Shown here: in pieces, positions 53,033-62,462 of the stretch
Numbering within the stretch: the first letter of the stretch is position 1
Layout: every line of letters begins with the position of its first letter
Assembly (NCBI GenBank): GCA_963845445.1
Contig: CAWJSE010000003.1
Coordinates: 248,001 to 312,000 of the forward strand
Reading direction: 5' to 3'
Length of the DNA: 64,000 nt
Source of the DNA: JABDBL01 sp963845445
GTDB lineage: Bacteria; Cyanobacteriota; Vampirovibrionia; Obscuribacterales; Obscuribacteraceae
The notes under the pieces: generated by a model
Seen by the model: the letters and a program-made list of their open reading frames with translations, nothing else
What the model was told of the DNA's origin: nothing
The model's database searches: none
Program-made: the position numbers and the translations under genes

Positions 53033-53863
53033 TTATTTTCGCAAATACAAATATATTTCACTCGACGTTTCTTCAATAGCCTTATTTGATACATCTATAA
53101 CGTGACAACCAAGACGTTTAAAAATCCTTTTGGCGGACCGAACTTCTTCCTCAATTATGGACAGGTCGGTATAACCAGCACCGGGAGGCAAACCAAGTAC
53201 ATTTGCCCGGGTCGAGCGGATTCCGGCTAACATTTGGGGATCGATTGTTAGACCAACAATCTTTTTTTCCGAAAGTGTGAATAACTTAGGTGGGGCTTCA
53301 ATCTCCGGCACGAGGGGAATATTGGCTGCCTTTATTCCCCAATGTTGAGCCAAATACATGCAGTTAGGCGTTTTGCTGGTGCGGGAAACGCCTATCAATA
53401 CCACGTCAGCCTCCGCCAAGCCATTTGGATTTTTGCCATCATCATATCGAATAGCAAAGTCGATCGCTTCAATACGCTTGTAGTATGACTCGTCCAAAAG
53501 ATGAAGTCTTCCGGCTTGTGATAAAGGCGATATTTGAATAATCTGAGATACTTTTGTGATCAAAGGCCCAAGTAAATCAATTGTTGGTATGCAACAGCCA
53601 GCAGCAGCTGCTTCTAATGCATCCTTTAGATCCTGTTTAACCAGGGTATATGCAATCAGCCCTTGCTCTCGAGATATTTCACTTACTACGTTATTCAATT
53701 CTTCCACCGAGGACACTCTGGCTAGACGATAAAGTTGAACGTGTTCGTGAGGAAACTGAGCAAGAGCAGCCCTAGAAACCGCTTCTGCTGTTTCTCCACT
53801 TGAATCGGAGAGGGTAAAAACAATCAAAGGAGATTTTGTTTTATCAACCAAATTGCTCATCAC
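53033..53863 (-). CDS. PPDK/PEP synthase regulatory protein (PSRP, DUF299)
   Basis: Bifunctional kinase/pyrophosphorylase that phosphorylates and dephosphorylates the threonine next to the catalytic histidine of its target dikinase. It has 276 residues with VFTLSDSSGETAEAVSRAAL near 15-34, the P-loop-like GVSRTSKTPNCMYLAQHWG near 155-173, and LTIDPQMLAGIRSTR. The context (20 bases upstream of the dikinase, same strand) points to PPDK as the target rather than PEP synthase. Its ATG start is followed by a second Met. Together the pair can switch carbon flow between glycolysis and gluconeogenesis. Confidence 0.93.
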   Translation of the reverse strand: MMSNLVDKTKSPLIVFTLSDSSGETAEAVSRAALAQFPHEHVQLYRLARVSSVEELNNVVSEISREQGLIAYTLVKQDLKDALEAAAAGCCIPTIDLLGPLITKVSQIIQISPLSQAGRLHLLDESYYKRIEAIDFAIRYDDGKNPNGLAEADVVLIGVSRTSKTPNCMYLAQHWGIKAANIPLVPEIEAPPKLFTLSEKKIVGLTIDPQMLAGIRSTRANVLGLPPGAGYTDLSIIEEEVRSAKRIFKRLGCHVIDVSNKAIEETSSEIYLYLRK

Positions 53864-54136
53864 CTTAAGTCATTACTAGTTTATGTCCATGTTTTAGCAA
53901 AAGCAGGGGTCACCATATATAATACTAAATTAAAAGTGTTTTTTGTTATATTCGGCGCACTCGCGAGAAAGCAAAAATAATACTGTAACACTGGCTCAAT
54001 GAATGGATGTAACCCCAGTCCCGACATCGTAAACTGGTATATCTAACATTCAAGTTGACATATCCCCTTTAGATGTCAGCAAGCAAAACAATTAAAATAT
54101 CTGGGTAGTTATAGCAGTCATTCAGAGGAGTAAGAT

Positions 54137-54934
54137 TTGAGCGAAGATAAAATTACTATAGGTGTATTTGGTGGCTCGGGATTTTATTCACTCTTTAGCG
54201 AGGCCGAAGAAAGGGTGATAGAAACACCTTATGGTGCGCCTAGCAATAAAATTGTAGTAGGGATTATAGATGGCAAGAAAGTGGCTTTCATGCCACGCCA
54301 TGGCTCTAATCACCAATATCCCCCTCACATGATAAATTACAGAGCGAATCTTTGGGCTATGAAATCTTTAGGGATCGCAAGACTTATTTCGCCTTTCGCT
54401 GCGGGCAGTTTACAAAAAGAAGCAGCCCCTGGTGACTTTGTCATTTGCGATCAGTATATAGATCGCACATCTGGTCGCAAGGACACTTTTTATGACGGGC
54501 CAATATCTACTCATGTATCAGCAGCCCAGCCATATTGTCCTCAAATGAGAGAATTAGCATATCAGGCTGGCCTAGCTTGCAAAATAAAAATGCACAATAA
54601 AGGCACAGTGGTTGTTATCCAAGGCCCACGTTTTTCTACACAAGCCGAATCTAAATGGTTTAGTAATCAAGGCTGGACAGTTGTAAATATGACTCAATAT
54701 CCAGAAGCGCACTTAGCCCGTGAGCTTTGCATCTGTGTAGTGAATGTTGCCTTAGTGACGGATTATGATGCTGGTTTAATTGGTGAGGTAGAGCCAGTTT
54801 CACATGCCCAAGTGGTAAGTGTTTTCAATAGTAATCTTGATAAACTAAAGAACCTGCTAGCCCATTTAATTAAAACTATTCCTGAAGATCGAAAGTGCTC
54901 TTGTAAGGACGCCTTGTTGCTTGCTCGTGCTTAG
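54137..54934 (+). CDS. 5'-methylthioadenosine/purine nucleoside phosphorylase (MTAP family)
   Basis: Phosphorolyses methylthioadenosine, or a purine nucleoside, in methionine and purine salvage. It has 265 residues. TIGVFGGSGFYSLF near 7-20, FMPRHGSNHQYPPHMINYRA near 51-70, ISPFAAGSLQKEAAPGDFVI, QGPRFSTQAESKW and NMTQYPEAHLARE give the family. The active-site residues are H in MPRHG, and the D in LVTDYDAG region as in MTAP. The start is TTG 54137, supported by AGAGGAG upstream. It has no signal peptide. MTAP versus PNP specificity cannot be settled from the sequence alone. Confidence 0.9.
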   Translation: MSEDKITIGVFGGSGFYSLFSEAEERVIETPYGAPSNKIVVGIIDGKKVAFMPRHGSNHQYPPHMINYRANLWAMKSLGIARLISPFAAGSLQKEAAPGDFVICDQYIDRTSGRKDTFYDGPISTHVSAAQPYCPQMRELAYQAGLACKIKMHNKGTVVVIQGPRFSTQAESKWFSNQGWTVVNMTQYPEAHLARELCICVVNVALVTDYDAGLIGEVEPVSHAQVVSVFNSNLDKLKNLLAHLIKTIPEDRKCSCKDALLLARA

Positions 54935-54979
54935 TAAGATGAGCTACAAATTGCCAAGAAGCTGTATCTGGTTAAATCT

Positions 54980-55162
54980 ATGAGTATCAATCAAGTAGTA
55001 GCGGTTTTTGGTCTTATACTTGCTTGTTGTGTATTTCTGGTTCTACATAAACTTGGCTTTCCGGATAAAATCAAATACGGTACTGCGCTCTTGTCAATAT
55101 TATTCGTGGCTATAATTTGGTCGACCGCAAGCCTTACACTCGGGGGAGATGATGAAGAATAA
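54980..55162 (+). CDS. Small two-helix membrane protein
   Basis: 60 residues with two hydrophobic segments (about 5-23, VVAVFGLILACCVFLVLH; and 34-53, YGTALLSILFVAIIWSTASL) and an acidic end (GGDDEE). It overlaps the start of the M16 gene by 14 bases and follows the MTAP gene by 45 bases on the same strand. It has an ATG start. No family is recognised. Position suggests a membrane partner of the M16 proteins, but that is only inference. A chance frame is possible but less likely given the helix pattern. Confidence 0.5.
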   Translation: MSINQVVAVFGLILACCVFLVLHKLGFPDKIKYGTALLSILFVAIIWSTASLTLGGDDEE

Positions 55163-56565
55163 AAAACTAAAATCGATGTTGCTAATAGCCGGAATATGCA
55201 CAAATATTTTAGGTGGTAGAAATGCCTTTTGTTTGATCGAATCACAAAAAGCTAAACCGCCACTTATACCAGTGACAAGAGACTTTAAGTTGAAAAACGG
55301 ACTAAGGGTACTTTTCTCTGAAGATCACACCGTGCCTGCAGCAGCTGTGGTGATCGTTTATGATGTGGGCGCCCGAAACGAAGAAAAGGGCATTCAGGTT
55401 TTGCGCACTTATTTGAACATATGATGTTTGAGGGCTCTGAAAATGTGGGCAAGACGGAATATTTTAAACATATTGAAAGCGCTGGTGGCAGTTTAAACGC
55501 ATCCACGCATGCAGACTTTACTAATTATTTTGAAAAGTTGCCCAGTAATCAAACCGAGCTAGCCTTATGGTTAGAATCTGACCGTATGCGTTCACTGAAG
55601 ATTACACCAGAAAATTTTGAAAATCAGCTAGAAACAGTCAAAGAGGAGAAGCGCTTTCGGATAGATAACCAGCCTTATGGACCAGCATCAATTAAATTGG
55701 AGGAATTGATGTTTGATAATTGGGCTAATGGTCATCCAGTGATCGGGGACTTTGCTGATCTAGAGGCATCCACTGCTAAAGACGCGAAGAAATTTTTTGA
55801 CAAATACTATGCGCCTAATAATGCGGTGATGGCTATTGTGGGCGATTTCAATTCCAATGAAATGCAAAAGCTAGTGGAAAAATATTTTGCATCAATACCA
55901 AGCGCTCCTTCTCCCGCTAAGCCAAATGTCAGCGAACCCAAGCAAACCAAAGAAAAATATTTAAAACTTACCGATCAACACGCTAAGGCACCAGCGTTTT
56001 GGTTAGCTTGGAAAGGACCAGCCAGACGCGACCCTGACTATTATGCGTTGGGGATTATTGAAAAATTGCTTTCGGCTGGCGACTCTTCGCGCCTTTATCA
56101 AAGATTAGTTAAGGGCGACAAAAATGCTCTTAAAGTAGATGCTGGCTATGATGAAAGAAGGGGTCCTTCGGCTTTTGAGATTTTTGCCATCGTAAAACCT
56201 GACTCTACTCCAGGGAAAGTGCGGGCCAGTCTCTTTGACGAAATTGAGAAATTAAAAAATGTGCCCGTTTCTCAACAAGAGTTAGAAAAGCAAAAAATCA
56301 AATTTCACGCCAACTTTTCGCGTCCGGCTCCTATGAATCCTTGCAAAGATGCGTCGGTAGAGCTGAACTATTGGCTGAATATGCTTCATTTTTTGGTGAC
56401 CCCGCTCTGCTCGATAAAGACATCGAGTCTTACATGGCAGTTAAACCTACTGATATTCAACGCGTAGCCCGCTCAATTTTCACAAAGGAAGGCAGCACAA
56501 TAGTGGATGTTTATCCTGAGACAAAGAAGGAACAAGAACAAGATTTGAAGCAGAAAACCGAGTAA
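55149..56565 (+). CDS. M16 peptidase, catalytic subunit (two one-base frameshifts)
   Basis: Zinc metallopeptidase of the pitrilysin/processing-peptidase family, with a signal peptide. In the reconstructed frame the zinc motif HLFEH occurs in HSGFAHLFEHMMFEG, with the distal Glu in QLETVKEEKRF about 75 residues on. Three frames are needed. The first runs to 55390, where one base is missing in AAAAGGG (55384-55390). The second runs to about 56315, where one T is missing in TTTT (56315-56318). The third carries the rest, SYESLQRCVGRAELLAEYAS to the end at 56565. Fully restored it would have about 470 residues. It is followed by an inactive-type M16 gene. Substrates are unknown; periplasmic protein turnover is likely. 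Confidence 0.82.
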
Positions 56566-56605
56566 CAGTAAAAGTAATTGCAATAATTAATTTAGGTAAA
56601 AGAGA

Positions 56606-58192
56606 ATGATTACATTAACAAAGCAAAAACCCAAATGGACAGTTACTCTAATGGCATTGATACTCCTCAATGTCAGTCCGGTCCATGCGGCCGTTAGTAA
56701 TAATAAGAAGCTTGCTTCGGTAAGTGGTGCCAAAAGCACAATAGCGGCACAACCAGACAATGAGTCATTTCGGCACAAGCCGCCTGCGCTACCAGAACCA
56801 CGTTCATTTAAATTAGCATCTATCACCAGTTATACTTTGCCTAACGGTTTGTCTGTCCAGCTTTTGCCTGATCATCGTGTGCCTTTCGTTACAGCTGCTA
56901 TGGGAGTGAGTGCCGGATCTACACTAGAGTCGAAACAGTTGCTTGGTTTAGCTGGCATGACTACTGATATGTTGACCGAAGGAACGAGTACCCTTAACAG
57001 TAAGCAAATAGCGGACGAAATTGATTTTATTGGTGGTGCAATTGGCGCAGCAGCCAATCATGATCACGCTATTATTAATGCGTCAGCACTCTCAAAATAT
57101 ACCCCCCGCTTGTTCGAAATATTCTCAGATGTTGTCTTGCATCCGAGTTTTCCCAATGACGAATTGAAGCTCAAGAAAACCAACTTGATTCAAGAACTTT
57201 CTATCAAACGTAGTGAACCAGAGTTTTTATTGGAAGAACGTTTTAACAAAGTAGCATTTGGTGAACATCCATATGCAGTGGTTGCACCCACAGAAGAGAC
57301 TGTCGCTGCAATGACAACTGACGATTTGCAAAACTTTCACGATAAATATTATTTGCCAAAGCGATCTTATTTAGTGGTAGTGGGCGATTTTGATCTTGAT
57401 AAAATGAAAGAGCTAATCGAAGAAAAGTTTGGCCAAGACTGGAAGCAAGGCAATATTGCTGATACATCTTTACCGGCAATGCCTAAGCAAAACGGTAGAA
57501 CAATTTATCTGGTAGATCGTCCCGGTTCGGTGCAGTCTTCTTTAAAACTAGGAAACGTATCAATCAAAAAAACCGATCCCGATTATTTTCCATTTCTTGT
57601 GGCAAACCAAATTCTGGGCGGTGCAGCTAACTCCAGACTATTCCTAAACATCAGAGAACAAAAGGGATACACCTATGGTGCCTATAGTGGCATCGGCGCG
57701 CGCAAAGAGCCCGGAGCTTTCACCGCAGAAGCGGAAGTAAGAACAGATGTAACAGCCCCTTCTCTTGAGGAGTTCTTATATGAACTGGATAAATTGCGGA
57801 GAATAAAAGTATCCAACAAAGAATTAGATCAAGCAAAATCTTACTTAGCTGGTTCATTTCAACTAGGATTGGAAACGCAGTCTGGGCTAGCAACTAGGCT
57901 ATTAGAACGCAAACTTTATGCATTGCCAGACGATTATTTAGAGACTTATGTAAGCAAAATTATGGCCATTACACCTCAACAAGTGAGAGAGGTAGCCAGA
58001 AAACATATAGATTTAGATAACTTGATTATCTGCGTGGTTGGAGATGCAAACAAGATCAAGCCTGATTTGCAATATTTTGCTGATATCGATGTTTTCGACA
58101 CCACTGGCAAACAAGTGAGCGTAGAAAAAGATATAAAAAGCAATTTCGCCTCTCAGCAATCCTTCCAAAGCAATGATAAAGACGGTAATTAA
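56606..58192 (+). CDS. M16 peptidase-like protein, non-catalytic subunit
   Basis: 528 residues with a signal peptide (TVTLMALILLNVSPVHAA) and a Lys/Ala-rich linker. The first domain (from about 75) shows the M16 fold (YTLPNGLSVQLLPDHRVPFV, then GVSAGSTLESK), but the zinc motif is missing: the position of HxxEH reads LAGMTTDML. The second domain is normal (RPGSVQSSLKLGNVSI, ANQILGGAANSRLFLNIREQ, KGYTYGAYSGIGARKEPGAF). This active-lacking pattern is typical of the partner of a catalytic M16 subunit. It lies 40 bases after the catalytic gene, so the two probably form a heterodimer. Confidence 0.92.
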   Translation: MITLTKQKPKWTVTLMALILLNVSPVHAAVSNNKKLASVSGAKSTIAAQPDNESFRHKPPALPEPRSFKLASITSYTLPNGLSVQLLPDHRVPFVTAAMGVSAGSTLESKQLLGLAGMTTDMLTEGTSTLNSKQIADEIDFIGGAIGAAANHDHAIINASALSKYTPRLFEIFSDVVLHPSFPNDELKLKKTNLIQELSIKRSEPEFLLEERFNKVAFGEHPYAVVAPTEETVAAMTTDDLQNFHDKYYLPKRSYLVVVGDFDLDKMKELIEEKFGQDWKQGNIADTSLPAMPKQNGRTIYLVDRPGSVQSSLKLGNVSIKKTDPDYFPFLVANQILGGAANSRLFLNIREQKGYTYGAYSGIGARKEPGAFTAEAEVRTDVTAPSLEEFLYELDKLRRIKVSNKELDQAKSYLAGSFQLGLETQSGLATRLLERKLYALPDDYLETYVSKIMAITPQQVREVARKHIDLDNLIICVVGDANKIKPDLQYFADIDVFDTTGKQVSVEKDIKSNFASQQSFQSNDKDGN

Positions 58193-58210
58193 ATATTAGC
58201 CTGGTAACAA

Positions 58211-58660
58211 TTAGCTAGATAAGGAAGAAGTCTTTAATTCAAGTATACACTTTGAATTTAGCAGCATTCTGCCGTCTTGTTCCGATTCAGCAAAAAATGC
58301 CAAAAAAGGGGCTGGTAAGCGCACGCTTATTACAGTTTTTACTGAAAGCATTGTTCTTTTTTTGCCATTGCTGCTATCCGTATAGCATTTCAACTCCGCT
58401 AGCATTGGATTACTGATAAAGAATCCTCCGGATATATCCTTGTTTATGGTAGAGAATACAGCAGACTGCAATTCCTTCGGGCTAGCCGTCGCTTCGTAGG
58501 CTTGAGCTGCGGCCAGAGCAGCGTTTCTACAAGTATCGTCATTTAACTTGCCAGCCAAAAGCATGATCACAACATTGCCAACCAGCAATGCCAGTACCAC
58601 CAAGGCTCCGACAGAAATCGCTACTTGCACTAGACCGCTCGATAATTTTTTATTTTTCAC
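58211..58660 (-). CDS. TadE/pilin-like single-helix membrane protein
   Basis: 149 residues. One hydrophobic segment near the start (about 8-36, GLVQVAISVGALVVLALLVG then NVVIMLL) is followed by a soluble domain with DDTCRNAALAAAQAYE, resembling the helical stalk of TadE/TadG pilin-like proteins. The mature part has two more Cys (KCYTDSS, SKCILEL), so a disulfide is possible. The start is GTG overlapping the hpt stop (TAGTG), so the two are translationally coupled. No other Tad genes are here. The assignment is tentative. Confidence 0.4.
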   Translation of the reverse strand: MKNKKLSSGLVQVAISVGALVVLALLVGNVVIMLLAGKLNDDTCRNAALAAAQAYEATASPKELQSAVFSTINKDISGGFFISNPMLAELKCYTDSSNGKKRTMLSVKTVISVRLPAPFLAFFAESEQDGRMLLNSKCILELKTSSLSS

Positions 58661-59238
58661 TAGCGCTTTTCACCTTGTTCGCTATTATTAAGAACCAATT
58701 CGCCCAGATATGGCAATTCTCTATATCGCTGAGCATAATCTAAATATGCCTCAGCATAGTCAAAACCATAACCTACTACAAAAGTACCACCGATAGAAAA
58801 ACCAATATAATCTGCTTCAACTGATACGACCCTGTTTGCTTTCCTGTCAAGTAAAGCGGCTAACTTAACGGAAGCCGGCTTAAATTGATGGTTTAAATAA
58901 TCGATAAAGAATCTTGCTGTTTGTCCTGATTCAACAATATCCTCAACAATTAAAATATGCCTGTTAGTGATATTGGGAAGACTGAGGTAGGGGGTTTGTA
59001 TTATGCCACTACTTGCAGTAGCAGCTCCGTAGCTCGATAAATGTACAAATTCAATTTGTAAAGATTGGGGCAACTTGATTTGACGAACAAGATCGGCTAA
59101 GAAGCAAAATGAGCCCTTTAAGACGCCTATTACCACGGGACATTCTAACTTCTGGTAATCTGCTGAAATTTCTGCCCCTAGTTGGGCCACTCGTTCACTT
59201 ATCTGCCTGGCAGAATAAATTTCTTTGATTTTAGTCAT
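58660..59238 (-). CDS. hpt: Hypoxanthine phosphoribosyltransferase
   Basis: Purine salvage enzyme converting hypoxanthine or guanine plus PRPP to IMP or GMP. At 192 residues it has VVIGVLKGSFCFLADLVRQI near 31-50, EFVHLSSYG near 63-71, the PRPP-binding loop ILIVEDIVESGQT near 95-107 and the late FVVGYGFDYAEAYRD-like segment with the purine-site residues. It starts at an ATG. It is somewhat longer than the usual 175-185 because of a polar C-terminal tail (LNNSEQGEKR). It is divergent from the GNAT gene. Confidence 0.94.
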   Translation of the reverse strand: MTKIKEIYSARQISERVAQLGAEISADYQKLECPVVIGVLKGSFCFLADLVRQIKLPQSLQIEFVHLSSYGAATASSGIIQTPYLSLPNITNRHILIVEDIVESGQTARFFIDYLNHQFKPASVKLAALLDRKANRVVSVEADYIGFSIGGTFVVGYGFDYAEAYLDYAQRYRELPYLGELVLNNSEQGEKR

Positions 59239-59358
59239 GCTCTTTCCTAAAATTACTTATATCGCTAAAATATCACGACCATGCTAATCATTACAGTACC
59301 CAATGAAAGGATAGGGCGGTTAATTATTTTAAGCGAAAGCTACCTACAATTATAATAA

Positions 59359-60489
59359 ATGCAATTAAGTATCGCGGATCACACTGATGCCATACAAATA
59401 ACCCGGCAGGTTTATGACCTATGGTCAGCTGGACTTACAAAATCGGATTATAGAGACTTATTCTGGAGCACTTATCGCCAATCATGGTCCAGGCACAATA
59501 GTTCTCGAATGGTATACCGAATTGATGATGAGGTAGCATTCAGCTGTAAAACATCTCGTCTTTCTTTATTGAAAAAAAATTGTTATTACCGAATAATGGG
59601 ACTGGGCGCAATTTTTACCACTCCTGGCTGGCGCAAACAAGGTCTGGCTGGCAGTCTAATTGAATCCCTTATCGATCAGGCGCAAGAACGAAACTTAGAT
59701 GGAGTGCTTTTATTTTCGGCTATCGACCTAGAGTTTTATTCTTCCCTCGGCTTCATGCCGCTGGGTAGTCTTGACTTTGAAATTTGTCCACAAAATTACT
59801 CTTTTACGGATAGCTCTTTAGAAGATCGCATAGCTCGTGATCTTAGAAATAGCATTTCAATCGAAAGTCGAAATGCTGAAGTTTTACTCCGACAAGACAG
59901 ATTAGAGATGTCCAAGCGGCGAAGTCCAACCTTTCATTTTTCTTCTTTTGAGCCTTGGTTCTCTGAAAATGAGCTTATAGAAATATTGCGATGCCATAAT
60001 CGTTGGGTGGCAAGGCGACCTTACGGTATACCACGCAATCGTCATTATTTTTCGTTCCAGCTAGCAAGATTTCTTTATTTTGCTGCCTACTCCACAACTA
60101 ATAGAAATGAATGGGTCTTGACTATCGCAAAAGAAAAACATAGAGGAATTATTGGCTACGCCATCACCGAGTGTAGTGGCACAAATATGCGTATCCTAGA
60201 GCTTGTTGGTGACGATTTAGCGCGGGCGTATCTTTGGCAAAACTTAATAGCACAAGCTAAGAATATGGAAATACCAAAGATTTGTGGTTTTGAATCTCTA
60301 ATGAGCGACTTTGTCCCTTATTGCCGCCTTGACCACTCCTTTCTTTCGCTAAAGCCCGCAATTAAGCCGTCCCATATCCAATGTTACGAACGTCTTTGGA
60401 GTCAGCCCATGTTTTTAGCTCTCAATGCTGATTTGGCAGACTTGTCTGGCATCCATCCTTGCCCTTTACTGGAATTCGACTACATTTAG
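59359..60489 (+). CDS. GNAT-family acetyltransferase
   Basis: 376 residues. The N-terminal domain (1-150) is a GNAT fold with the acetyl-CoA motif FTTPGWRKQGLAGSLIESLI near 91-110 and DGVLLFSAIDLEFYSSLGF. The remainder (about 160-376) forms a second, less clear region with a repeat-like strand pattern (WVLTIAKEKHRGIIGYAI), as in two-GNAT-domain proteins of the Eis type. The long central helix is rich in Arg. The acceptor is unknown. It starts at an ATG and is divergent from hpt. No resistance gene context is visible. Confidence 0.75.
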   Translation: MQLSIADHTDAIQITRQVYDLWSAGLTKSDYRDLFWSTYRQSWSRHNSSRMVYRIDDEVAFSCKTSRLSLLKKNCYYRIMGLGAIFTTPGWRKQGLAGSLIESLIDQAQERNLDGVLLFSAIDLEFYSSLGFMPLGSLDFEICPQNYSFTDSSLEDRIARDLRNSISIESRNAEVLLRQDRLEMSKRRSPTFHFSSFEPWFSENELIEILRCHNRWVARRPYGIPRNRHYFSFQLARFLYFAAYSTTNRNEWVLTIAKEKHRGIIGYAITECSGTNMRILELVGDDLARAYLWQNLIAQAKNMEIPKICGFESLMSDFVPYCRLDHSFLSLKPAIKPSHIQCYERLWSQPMFLALNADLADLSGIHPCPLLEFDYI

Positions 60490-60598
60490 AAAATAAAATA
60501 ATGGTGAATAGTAGTAATATTTATTAAGGCATACTTTGATATCTGCCTCAGTCCATTCATAATTAAAGAATGCCAAATAGATGTTCAGTAGGAAATTC

Positions 60599-62437
60599 AT
60601 GACTAATGCAGCCACTTTAGAAACGGTTCATTCTCCAAATAAAAGCCGAATAGTTAACGATTTTTCAATTCAGGTAGCGACTGTTAATGGCTCTGGTAGT
60701 CAGTCATCAAACAATATACTGATGCGGTCCATCTTCCAGATGGGTATACCAGTTAGCGGCAAGAATCTTTTCCCCTCAAATATTGCAGGATTGCCTACCT
60801 GGTTCACCATCCGGGTGAATAAAGATGGTTATGTGGCTAGAAAGAAAGAAATCGACATACTGGTGGCCATGAATGCACAAACAGCAAAAGAAGATGTTTT
60901 ATCTCTCGAAGCTGGAGCTGTTTGTATCGCCCCTGTTGAGTTTAAGCTCAGTGAGGTGCGCCCTGATGTTATCCACTATGCCATTCCTTTCGCTGAACTG
61001 TCCGTAAAGTGTACAGAAAACGTCAAATTAAGGAAATTGCTTACAAATATGCTCTATGTGGGCATATTGGCTGAACTTTTAGAAATCGAAGAAAAAGAAA
61101 TCGAACGCAGTATTAATACTCAGTTCGGGGACAAAGCTAAAGCGATTGAACTTAATAAAAATGCAGTTGCACTGGCCCGAGAATGGACAAAAGAAAACAT
61201 AAAAAAGCATGATCCATTTTTTGTGGAAGCACTTAATAAAACTAAAGGCAAAATAATTATTGATGGTAATGCGGCCTGTGCAATTGGCGCTCTTTTTGCT
61301 GGAGTTTCGGTAGTCACCTGGTATCCTATTACCCCGTCATCGAGCTTGTGTGAGCAATTGATTGACTATCTACACAAATATAGAATTAATCCTGAAACCG
61401 GGAAAGCAAGCTTCGCCGTCGTACAAGCCGAAGACGAATTAGCTGCCTTAGGAATGGCTATGGGAGCTGGTTGGGCTGGTGCACGTTCCATGACTTCAAC
61501 ATCTGGACCAGGTATTTCTTTAATGGCTGAGCTAACTGGTTATGCTTATTTCACTGAAATACCTGTGGTTGTCTTTGATGTACAACGGGTTGGTCCTTCC
61601 ACCGGCATGCCCACGCGCACATCACAAGCCGATCTTCAGTTTACATATAATTTGTCTCATGGCGACACGAAACACATATTGCTCTTACCAGGCTCAGTAG
61701 AGGAGTGCTACAGCATGGGTGTGCAAGCATTCGATTTAGCTGAACGCTTCCAAACACCGGTTTTTGTCTTAACTGATTTAGATCTCGGCATGAATAACTG
61801 GATGGCCAATACTTTCCCTTATCCGGAAAAGCCTATGGACAGAGGCAAGGTGTTAACAGCGAAGGATTTGGAAAAACTAGGGGGTTTCGAACGTTACAAA
61901 GATGTCGATGGCGATGGCATACCCTTCCGAACTCTGCCTGGTACCGATCATCCTATGGGAGCTTACTTTACCAGGGGTTCCGGTCATACTGAAAAGGCCA
62001 CTTATACAGAGAAACCTGATGACTATGTTAATTTAATGAATAGGCTCAGCCGTAAGTTCGATACCGCAAAAAAATATGTACCTGAGCCAAAAATAAGCTA
62101 TGGAAAAGAAGCCAAGATAGGGCTTATTGCCTTTGGCTCAAGTGATGTAGCAGTTGTTGAAAGTAGAGATCAACTGAAACAGAGCAATTTAAAAACTAGC
62201 TATTTCAGACTAAGAGCAATGCCTTTTACTGCTCAATTGCGTGAATTTGTTCAAAAGCATGAAACTATCTATGTGATTGAACAGAACCGAGATGCTCAAT
62301 TAAAAGATTTGATTCGTTTGGAATTGCCCGATCTAGCTATGAAATTAAGATCAATTCTTCACTACAATGGATTACCCATTGACGCCCGTTTTATCACTGA
62401 TGCAGTGCTCGAACAAGAATCTAAATCAAGCCAGTAG
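60599..62437 (+). CDS. korA: 2-oxoacid:ferredoxin oxidoreductase, fused gamma-alpha subunit (KorA type)
   Basis: Subunit of an oxidoreductase converting a 2-oxoacid (2-oxoglutarate or pyruvate-type) and CoA to acyl-CoA and CO2, reducing ferredoxin. The ATG at 60599 is preferred (AGTAGGAA upstream) over 60581, giving 612 residues. The N-terminal gamma-like domain (to about 190) has FSIQVATVNGSGSQSSNNIL; the alpha domain has GNAACAIGALFAG, WYPITPSSSLCEQLIDYL and TSTSGPGISLMAELTGYAYF with VVVFDVQRVGPSTGMPTRTS. It has no ferredoxin domain. korB follows after 25 bases. 2-oxoglutarate is the likeliest substrate, by resemblance of the alpha and beta pair. Confidence 0.93.
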   Translation: MTNAATLETVHSPNKSRIVNDFSIQVATVNGSGSQSSNNILMRSIFQMGIPVSGKNLFPSNIAGLPTWFTIRVNKDGYVARKKEIDILVAMNAQTAKEDVLSLEAGAVCIAPVEFKLSEVRPDVIHYAIPFAELSVKCTENVKLRKLLTNMLYVGILAELLEIEEKEIERSINTQFGDKAKAIELNKNAVALAREWTKENIKKHDPFFVEALNKTKGKIIIDGNAACAIGALFAGVSVVTWYPITPSSSLCEQLIDYLHKYRINPETGKASFAVVQAEDELAALGMAMGAGWAGARSMTSTSGPGISLMAELTGYAYFTEIPVVVFDVQRVGPSTGMPTRTSQADLQFTYNLSHGDTKHILLLPGSVEECYSMGVQAFDLAERFQTPVFVLTDLDLGMNNWMANTFPYPEKPMDRGKVLTAKDLEKLGGFERYKDVDGDGIPFRTLPGTDHPMGAYFTRGSGHTEKATYTEKPDDYVNLMNRLSRKFDTAKKYVPEPKISYGKEAKIGLIAFGSSDVAVVESRDQLKQSNLKTSYFRLRAMPFTAQLREFVQKHETIYVIEQNRDAQLKDLIRLELPDLAMKLRSILHYNGLPIDARFITDAVLEQESKSSQ

Positions 62438-62462
62438 CAATAAATCACACTAAGAGGTATTT

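Noticed and set aside
54050..54080. TTGACAT...ATGTCAG inverted repeat before the MTAP gene as a promoter or riboswitch
   Set aside because: It includes a TTGACA but no matching -10, and it lacks any SAM riboswitch core. It may be a weak operator, but the support is too thin.
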